This document shows positions 56,507-64,000 of a stretch of DNA of 64,000 bases, piece by piece; positions within the stretch are counted from its first letter, which is position 1; the number at the start of each line of letters is the position of its first letter. The notes beneath the pieces are model-generated. The model searched no databases. It was not told the DNA's origin and worked only from the letters and a program-made list of their open reading frames with translations. This stretch comes from Fragum whitleyi (lineage: Eukaryota; Mollusca; Bivalvia; Cardiida; Cardiidae). The stretch is from positions 1,722,001 through 1,786,000 of the forward strand of contig OX411552.1 in assembly GCA_948146395.1 (NCBI GenBank). Direction: 5' to 3'. The translations under genes and the position numbers were made by a program.

Positions 56507-56643
56507 ATTAACTGTTGGAACACTTTTGGCTCGAGGTTGATCCAAACAGAAGTCTACATGGTCCGGCTTTGCCGTATATTTCACAGTATATCCATACATA
56601 AGGTTTGTCAATTTGTACCACACATTCTCAAATATTTCATAGC
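56507..56643 (-). CDS. Internal exon, unidentified protein (gene 2)
   Basis: A 137-bp exon with donor AAT|GTAAGT and acceptor TTGTACTTATATAGAG. After two bases it encodes YEIFENVWYKLTNLMYGYTV, KYTAKPDHVDFCLDQPRAKS and VPTVN. The two leading bases (GC) join the G left over from the candidate exon at 57360 to make a Gly codon, so the two splice in phase. Aromatic-rich and with one Cys; it could be a luminal or extracellular segment. I do not recognise the family. Confidence 0.55.
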
Positions 56644-57359
56644 CTCTATATAAGTACAACATGCCACATGAAAATTACCTAAACTTTTTTTCAACTTTCC
56701 TCCATTTACCACATCATCAGTTACTTGTGTTTTTCTTACTACACAAATGTTTTCTCTCAATTTCAAATTGAAATATCAAGTCTTTATAACTATATTTTTT
56801 TTTTGTTTTGTCTTGTTTTTTTTTAAAAGGCTTCCCCAATGCTCAATCCTTTTTAGATATTCATGAATTGTTCTGAATGCTTTTTAACTTCTGTTCTTTT
56901 CCTTATAAAGCTCTCATACAGAAGCTGTAACAAATTTTCTACAAAACACTTTCATTGTCTCATGCAAATACATAGAGAGTATAGAACATGAGAATGAGTT
57001 GATATGAAATTTCAAAATTATTAAATCAGTCATGTATAAGCCGACTGAAACAATTCTATTTATCTCTTTTAGATAGGTTAAATAAGGATGGCATTTTATG
57101 AAGATGAATTTAATTTTCTATATATGACATATCCCAAACTTTTGCAATAAATAAAGCAAATTATTAAAATTCATTATTAAAATGATTTCTGTGTCGTATA
57201 TAATGCCATTTGAAAATGACGCCATTGTATACATTAGGCCATCATTTTCACATATTATATAAAATAGCATTGCTGAAGGCTCTGCACTCATTTGCATGGA
57301 TATTACACTAATGTTACATCAAAAATATTCAAAGGGGTTATTTCACTCTCATGACATAC

Positions 57360-57439
57360 CGAAAGTCATATTATAGATAGATGCATACTCTATGGCTTCA
57401 AAAGTTCCATGCAGATACTTTTTTTGCTTCACGCTATCA
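57360..57439 (-). CDS. Candidate internal exon of gene 2
   Basis: Encodes DSVKQKKYLHGTFEAIEYAS then IYNMTF and ends G|GTATGT, a good donor, leaving one base. In phase with the exon at 56507. The acceptor (GTGAAATAAG) is weak, so the start is uncertain. Confidence 0.42.
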
Positions 57440-57579
57440 CTTATTTCACAAAGACCTTACATTCATTCATTGCCTAGTTACCAGTTAAAAATGTCCCACC
57501 ACTGAAGTTTTTTCTTTGTATTGTTTTCCTGATTAGAATTTTCTTTGAATTTCTGAATTTAATTGGTTACAGGACTCCC

Positions 57580-57780
57580 TTAGGAGCTCATTACTTTTTT
57601 CTTCTGAAATAGCATCATCAAAGATTGTAACACTTTATTAAACACTGTGTTTGTTTTTTCTACAAACATTAAATCCCTATCCTGCTGAATTAAAATTTTG
57701 CTTAAAACAAATTGATATTTTTTGTAGGACACTTCAACCAACCTGGCAAACTTTCCAATAATAGTGACAAAAGCTGGCAT
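57580..57780 (-). other. Possible exon or decayed coding segment
   Basis: The minus-strand frame encodes ARLVEVSYKKYQFVLSKILI then QQDRDLMFVEKTNTVFNKVL and QSLMMLFQKKK. Composition is coding-like, a weak donor (AAAAAA|GTAATG) follows and an acceptor-like GTTTGCCAG precedes. It lies between two gene 2 candidates on the same strand. No family recognised. Confidence 0.25.
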
Positions 57781-58886
57781 TGTAGTATCAGATCAGACTA
57801 TACAATCTTTGCAGGCTGATTTAGTCTATATTATCTTCCAAAGCTGTGTGCAGGACTGTGCCATGAACATCATCAGAAGAATTAAAAGAAAATAATCCAA
57901 ATATGTTTTGAAAAGGATGAAAATCCTGACTTGCAAATTGTTTTAAAGTACACAAGACAAAGATTTTTTAAGAAATAATGAAATTGAAATTATTTTCTGC
58001 CAAATAGGACAATACATAACAGTTATCATATTGAACATGGAAAATTCCTGCATTCAGTTAATTCAAATTTTGTTTTTAATGCAATATTAACATATTTTAC
58101 ATATCCAAGACAGTTCAAAACTCAAAAGGGCTACTTAAATTACTCGAAAATGAATGTATTCAGCAGCTTAGTAGTATGAAGTTTGTCTTTGGGGGAAAAA
58201 GAAAAAAGACATCACATTTGAAAAGAAATTTTCTCTTTTGCCACAGTATTCTGCTCTCTTTATCATATCAATTTTGAAAAGTCTGTAACTGACAAAATAA
58301 ATAAAATCACTATCAATGTACCAAGGCGTTGTCACCTATTTCAGCCTATGAAAGCCCTCTTTTAACAGCTTTCAGTAATGCTTTCACCGAGTTATTTTCA
58401 TTGAAGAATGAATAAAAGATGATTTACAACTCATTTGAACTACTATAGGTCATAATCCACATTATTCACATAATTCCAGAAAAATTCAAGGAAAATTCTA
58501 GGTGATAGCTTAACAATTTTCTCCTAATGTCTGGTGGATGGCTTTAAACAATCAATTGGGTAATACATTCTGGGAAATATTGGTCTTTTGGTCAGTCTGT
58601 TATAATTAATTCATACATACAATAAAGCTTTTTTCAAATATAAAATATTTCTAGAGCCCATAAATTTTGGCTTACAGAGTACATTTGTGGCCTGTAACTC
58701 GTCTTAATCCCCTAAATCATGCTGACATTATAAGACATACATTGTCCATGCCATCATCACACTGTTTTAAGGGTGTGGTAGAATATTCAATTTTGTATAA
58801 AGATAAATTAAATAAATTTTCCAAAATTTAAAAACCACACGAAGTCTGTAGCTCTTAAACACTTTGCATAGGCATTGCAAAGTCAC

Positions 58887-58974
58887 CACATAGACATCAC
58901 ACAGTCCCTGTGCGATAATTTCGTCAATCTTCAAAGCATCATCCCTTGTCCTCCATGTGGTCACAGTACAGAGA
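58887..58974 (-). CDS. Candidate internal exon of gene 2
   Basis: Acceptor GCTGTTTACCCAACAG is strong; donor TATGTG|GTGACT is fair. After one base the 88-bp exon encodes LCTVTTWRTRDDALKIDEII then AQGLCDVYV. It exits in phase 0. Family not recognised. Confidence 0.4.
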
Positions 58975-59394
58975 CTGTTGGGTAAACAGCATATTTAATT
59001 GACTGACTGCACCGTGTCTTGTGCAGGAATTGTGTGATTCAATCAATAGCTCTAGGGCATAGTCTGTTTGTCTGTTTTTGTTTGTATGTTTGCTTGAAAA
59101 GAACTTTGACAATGGCCATTACTTTTGAATGGCAAGTGATATAGTCCTCATATTTCACATGATGATTGCTTGGGACAAGAACTTTGTGTTGGTACCAAAT
59201 TCAAGGTCATCAGACAAGGTTAGGTCAATTTTTTCAAGGTCAAATATCTGGAAATTTAAGACTGCACATTGAACTAAGTGTAGCCACAGATTAAGGTTTT
59301 CACATTGAATTAAGTGTTGCCATGGATTACAAAATTGAATTAAGGTTAGCTAGTTATTTAGGACCAGACATAGTTGATAATGGATTCTTTCAGT

Positions 59395-59705
59395 GTAAAA
59401 TCAGTTTATCACTCAATGAAATAGTGATAAATCTTACTCGAAAATAATAGATTATTCTTTGTCTTTTATGCAAAAATGAGACAAAAGTATTAAGTTTTCT
59501 TAAAGCATCTTATTTTGCATGCAATTACAAAATAAGACCATAATGACGTCACTAAGGTTTGTTTATCAGGCTCCTCTCAGATAATATCAAATAAAGTGAA
59601 ATTAAAAAAGCAGGGTATAATTTTTTATAATTTCACTAGTTTAGCAGAAAGTTTATCAAGTGATAGTCTACAGCTATTTTTCAATAAACTTCCAAAAGTC
59701 ATTTA
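59395..59705. repeat. Foldback repeat family, copy 2
   Basis: It begins with a small palindrome TTTATCAC-TCAATGAAATA-GTGATAAA and then follows the order of the copy at 44011-44420: AATAATAGATTATTC, CATCTTATTTTGCATG, ATGACGTCACTAA, AAAGCAGGGTATAA, TCAAGTGATAGTCTAC. The palindrome arms are much shorter than in copy 1. Confidence 0.55.
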
Positions 59706-60179
59706 AGAAATTATAATCAGTAACTATAATGCAGCCAGCAGCCCCACACAACAAGTATGATGGTGTATTGCATTGGATAAAGCAAATGCATCTCTTTCAG
59801 TCAGAGCTAAGCTATATCATGAATTTCCAATCAAGTTTTAAACAATGGTGATCTTTTACACAGCCCTGCCCTTGGCATCACAGTTTTTGCTACCATATTT
59901 ATGATGATGCTACTTTGAGAGAAATAAACCATCACATATTCATAGTGTGATCAAGTTTCAATTCCTGTAAATGGGGTAAATCATTAATCAACCACTAATG
60001 AGAAAATATGAAGTAGTGTTCTGAAATGGGATGTAAGCTGTGGTTCCAATTAAAATGATGCAACTGTATCGGTGTGCAAAATAGCAGACAATAAATGTAC
60101 AATGTGATAATTTCAAAGTCTTCAATTTTCACTGAAGGTTTTCTTTAGCATGTCACTTATTGTTTGCAAGATAGTTGAA

Positions 60180-61310
60180 ACAGGGCAACTGCCCTTGAGC
60201 CCATAAAATTTCAACCATCAACTTGACCTTGAACCTCTCATGACAGAGAAAATTTGTGTCATTTTTTATCTCAATCCATCTTATACAGCAATATGCTATA
60301 GACATGAGAGAAACGTAAGTAGTTCATTTTTCCAGTGCTATATTTGTGAATCCTACCTATGAAAAATACTCCTCGTGACAGATGTTGGTGTACCAGCAGA
60401 TAATGTCAATTATACCTTGACAAGTACCCTTTGACATTGAGCAGTGACCTTGACCGTGGAGCTATTTGAAAGTCTTGGGCAAGCTTAAATTAAGCCTTTT
60501 GAAATTTTATCATTCGTATAGGTGCTAGCCTGCAGACAAGAACAATTTGAAAATTTGACCTTAACTGACCTTTAACAATGAGCTGTGACCTTGACCTTTG
60601 AACTTTCTGAAAGTCCTAGACAAGCTTATAATAAGAGTTTTGAGATTCTGTATTAAATAGAGTAGCTATGCTGAGGACAAGGTCTACTTCAAATTGACCA
60701 GTGACCTTTGCACTTGAACTTGGAGCCATCTGAAAATTTCTTTCAAATGGCACATTTATTCATACTGGAGAATAATTGTTCCAGGTCATTTGAAATTCAT
60801 CCATACTTGTAGTAATACATTCTGTTAAAGCACAATTTCAGCATTTGACCTTGAGCTTGGAGCTATCTGAATTTGTTTCAAACTGACACATCTTCTTTTA
60901 TTTGAGAATAAATTTGCCAAGGTATTTTGAAGTCCATCAATAGTTGTAAAAGATATATATGGTCTAGACAAGCTCTTTTTAACTGATTGAACCTGTGCCC
61001 AATCTTTATCTCAAAGCTATTGAAAAACTTCTTTCAAATGGAACATCTTACTATGATGGAGAATAATTGTATCTGGTCATTTTGAAATAATCCATGATTA
61101 TAGAAGATATGTTGCTGGAAGCACAATATTAGTGTTTAACCTTGAACTGTAGCCATTACCTATTGCAAAAATTTATGGCAAATGGCATATGAACTCATTA
61201 CGGAGATAATATTACCAAGTTATTTTGAATTCGATACATGAATATAAGAGATATGGTCTGAACAAATTCAGATGGACTTACGCACTAACCCCCTAACTGA
61301 CCCATTTACC
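60180..61310 (+). repeat. Decayed tandem array rich in TGACCTTGAC
   Basis: About seven units of about 145 bp with the order TGACCTTGAACTTGGAGC, TATCTGAAA, TTTCAAATGGCACAT, GGAGAATAATTGT, CATTTTGAAAT and GAAGATAT. The array ends in GATGGACTTACGCACTAACC, like a lost microsatellite tail. Probably a HINE-like core without recognisable ends. The segment at 59040-59330 (GACAAGAACTTTGTGTTGGT, TTCAAGGTCAT) is a further related fragment. Confidence 0.5.
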
Positions 61311-61322
61311 CACACATACATA

Positions 61323-61624
61323 CCGTATTTCTCCTAATAAACACTCCTGGGAGCTATATGTATCATGGTCAGGACGTTTTTATTTAGTATGCATTTTCTG
61401 AATATTAAATCATTAAATTGGTGTCTTTTATGCCCTTTTCCCTTTCATTTTAGGTGAATTTTCTATAAACAACCATATAAATGATTGTTTGGAAGAAAAT
61501 TCATCCAAATTAAAGAAAAAATCTCAAAAAATTCTGAAAATTTTGGCAATTGAAGAGGGTTTCCTTAGTTAAAAATGTAGGGGTGCTACTATTAGGGAGA
61601 GCACTATGAATAGAAAAAATATGG
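61323..61624. mobile_element. Complete CCGTAT-family MITE, 302 bp
   Basis: CCGTATTTCTCCTAATAAAC at the left, reverse-complement right end CCATATTTTTTCTATTCATA; TA duplicated at 61321-61322 and 61625-61626. A central hairpin AACAACCATATAAATGATTG lies near 61470. It is the model for the longer element at 20808. Confidence 0.68.
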
Positions 61625-61798
61625 TACAAAAAATTGTCATACTGACAACTATGTCTCACTCATTGCAAGCAGGCTCAACAAAAAATGTTTTAGTAAAGTC
61701 AATTCATTTGAAGAAATTGATTAAGATTAATAAATAAATTAAGTTACTTACACTTGTTCTCTTTTCCATTTTTCATAGATTATTCAAGTCTCGCACAC

Positions 61799-61877
61799 CA
61801 GAATCCATTTGACATTCAACATATACTATTAAAGGTCTCCCATTTTCATATCTATGGTATGAATACTGAACTGAATC
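61799..61877 (-). CDS. Possible exon, unidentified
   Basis: After acceptor-like TAACATAATCAG the minus strand reads DSVQYSYHRYENGRPLIVYV then ECQMDS. Either the exon ends at G|GTGTGC or the frame runs on for nine codons to a TGA stop, with a strong donor GTAAGTAAC at 61749 after it. The peptide looks coding but the end is ambiguous. Might be the first-known piece of gene 2 or an unrelated 3' exon. Confidence 0.35.
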
Positions 61878-61879
61878 CT

Positions 61880-63430
61880 GATTATGTTAAATTGTGAAAA
61901 GTTAATTAATATTAGCAGTTCAAAATACAATCCCTCTTAGATCCATAAAGATGTTTAACAATAAAATATCAAGGAAACAGCACATAACTATTGTATGAGC
62001 CTTTATATTCATAGGCACTTACAATAGTTTTCACTGACATCCCAATTTTAAAATTTTCCAAAGTCAGATATGTATTACTCTGACAAATACCTCTTCATAC
62101 CTCCTGTAATCAATGAGTTGTGACTCGATTAGTGACCGGGTTTTTTATTTCACATAGGTAAGAAAAGTGACCATGATGTTGAACAAATTGTGAACCAAGA
62201 ATAGAAAGTCTTAGACAAGTCATTCTAAATTTGTTATTTGAAGGAATTAGCTACTTGAACAAGGAACATTCCTTTGAACTTATGACTGGATCCAATGGTT
62301 TCTTCAGAAGAGAAGTTTTTTAGCAAAAAAATTTACAGACATGCAATTGCACTATGACAAAATGGATATATCACCTTGATAATTTAATAATCTACTGGCT
62401 TTTAGGCCTGTGAAGCTTAGGAGAAACTTTACAATTTTCTACAGAGGCCATTTATTTTCTTTTCAAGTAGGCAAGCTTTTGAATATGGAGAAGTCAGTAA
62501 TATGGCACAGAAGAAAGTTGTTGTCCTAGGGCGTCATACCACTTCTAGATTAAACATACAATTGGATTGAATGCTGTTCATTCCAAACCTTTCCATTTAA
62601 TGAGAAAAAGATGAAGATACATTTCAACCCGAAGTTTCAAATAAACATGTTATAGGAAGGGTGTATTTCTTTGCCTTTCATTTAAATGGGTAAATAAATA
62701 CAGCGCCAACTGAGCAACTTATTGATCTAGTATATTATTTAAACAAATTCTATTATATCAGAATATAATGTCTTTTGTATCCATAAGGTATTAACCTTCA
62801 TCTAAATGTTAGTTATCAAAATCAAATCGATAAAATGATATATATTGTTGGTGAACTTTTTTCAGGGATGGATAACAAAGGGAGTCCTGGAGTCCAAGAC
62901 TCCTTGTTTACCAGTTGGGATTCCTCTTTTTTGCAAGTAAGGAATCCAACCTACTCCCTTGATCAAAGAGAACATTTATACAAATAAATGCACAGAGTAG
63001 TTTCCTTTTAAGCTTTTGTAAAACCTGTAGATCTTTTCACTACAAAAGCTTTTGAGGATAACATTTGCTTGCATGTATAAGTATTTTGAAAGAAAACAAT
63101 CTTCTTTGGAGGACAAACTTGTAGAAAAGAAGAAATTGTTTGCAACAAGCAATTTCTTTTTTTCCACAGTGTTCTCCCATTATGAACATTCAGACTCCTT
63201 ATTTTGAGCTTGGACTCCGAAGTTTGGAGCCCAATTGACTTGCTCCGCAGCAATATAGTTGAAAAATTGTTGAAAGCGGAGTAAAAGCCCATTCAAGCAA
63301 TCAATCAAGCAAACTAATTGACTTTTTACTCACAGAAGTTAATATCTATCCCTATTGTTGGTGTACAACCAAAATATTGTACCTACAGCTATAATCAAGC
63401 AGTAGATACAACAATTTGGTTATGACATCA
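61880..63430. other. Mostly unassigned; one hairpin
   Basis: AT-rich sequence. A GCCTTTATATTCATAGGCACTTACAATAG segment near 62000 belongs to the GCCTATA hairpin family. A hairpin GAAAAGAAGAAATTGTTTG / CAAGCAATTTCTTTTTTTCC lies at 63123-63165. No supported exon. Confidence 0.35.
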
Positions 63431-63726
63431 GAGGCAATTGATTAATTCACTTTATTATTATCAATTTTTTACTTGAGGATAACACAATAAGGGGTCAAAA
63501 GACTCTTATTTCCATCGTGGTCCTTACTCATACCGGATCTTATCAAGCACATAGAGAGAGAGGCATTAGGTTCCAACCACTTCTTTACACTTTTACAGCT
63601 GGGTGGACTGGGGCTCTGTCTTTTAAGTGTTCTGCCCAAATACACTACCCACCTCCGGTGGAGCTCAAACCAGCTACCACTACATTATGAGTCGAGCATG
63701 CGAACCACTCGGCCAACAAGCCAGAC
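63430..63726 (-). repeat. tRNA-derived SINE, different family
   Basis: Read on the minus strand from 63726: GGCTTGTTGGCCGAGTGGTT (A-box region), CGACTCATAATG (anticodon-arm-like), then GCTGGTTTGAGCTCC (B-box-like), followed by a body reaching about 63430. The head differs from the SINE at 53085 and is closer to a Leu/Ser-type tRNA layout. The 3' end is not defined. Confidence 0.55.
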
Positions 63727-64000
63727 TAACTTTTCTGCATCATAAGTATCCAATGCATTAATCTCCTTGTTGTAATAGCTACCTATTGCAGATATAAGTT
63801 AACTCAATTCCAGTAGTGATTTGTTATACAGATTAAATTAATTTATTTCTCTTAAATACAGCCCTTATAGTAAAGTCTCATTTCTCAGGCGGAATTTGTA
63901 ATCATTTAGAAAACAGGAAAAGCATTTATTTATAAATGGGAAGTTTTATCACTCTTAACCCTTTTCCTGCTAAATAAATTTTGGCTAAAAATTTGCATCA

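Overview
Eukaryotic, AT-rich, repeat-dense DNA, most likely from a bivalve mollusc. The reasons are the many tandem-core elements that carry (ACGG)n/(ACAG)n tracts, which look like bivalve 'pearl' elements; tRNA-derived SINEs with a mollusc-type 3' end; and CR1/L2/Jockey-type LINEs. There are no operons, Shine-Dalgarno sites or CRISPR arrays. Most long reading frames in the window are shadows of tandem repeats. The species call is inference.

Host genes. Four minus-strand exons between 2913 and 12512 join in phase. They read as the N-terminal part of a CLC chloride/proton exchanger of the ClC-6/7 type: the cytosolic ESLNYD motif is followed by the first membrane helix. The rest of the channel lies off the left edge of the window. 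A second set of minus-strand exon candidates (56507-58974, possibly 61799-61877, and perhaps a terminal exon at 22228-22436) suggests another membrane or secreted protein that I cannot name.

Mobile DNA, left to right. LINE reverse-transcriptase relics lie at 4-375 and 4580-5045. Tandem-core elements occupy 800-1500, 2640-2838, 3300-4038, 12730-16227, 17994-19536, 19703-20780, 22870-25973, 26059-27277, 28330-29510, 35610-37329 and 38026-39109. TA-flanked terminal-inverted-repeat (TIR) transposons lie at 9021-10040, 13440-14554, 20808-21561, 32860-34715 and 61323-61624. A Russian-doll structure spans 30775-43159: an outer TIR element holds an inner foldback element (31462-40580), which itself holds a pogo-like element and two tandem-core elements, while a LINE fragment is inserted in the outer element. 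A hAT element with a perfect 8-bp target duplication lies at 55386-56401. TTAA-type MITEs sit at 10849-11060, 16862-17100, 49605-49840 and 54357-54573. A nearly intact LINE on the minus strand (about 48905-54025) has one premature stop in ORF2 and a SINE inserted with a 14-bp target duplication.

The strongest pattern is shared by at least five sequence-unrelated families of tandem-core elements. Each begins with ACAAG plus a small hairpin, then a short head word; each ends with a tail whose last bases are the reverse complement of that head word. The words differ between families but head and tail match within each one. This fits non-autonomous Helentron-like (HINE) elements and yields a testable rule. 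Two nested insertions in the window define the ends by comparison with uninterrupted copies.
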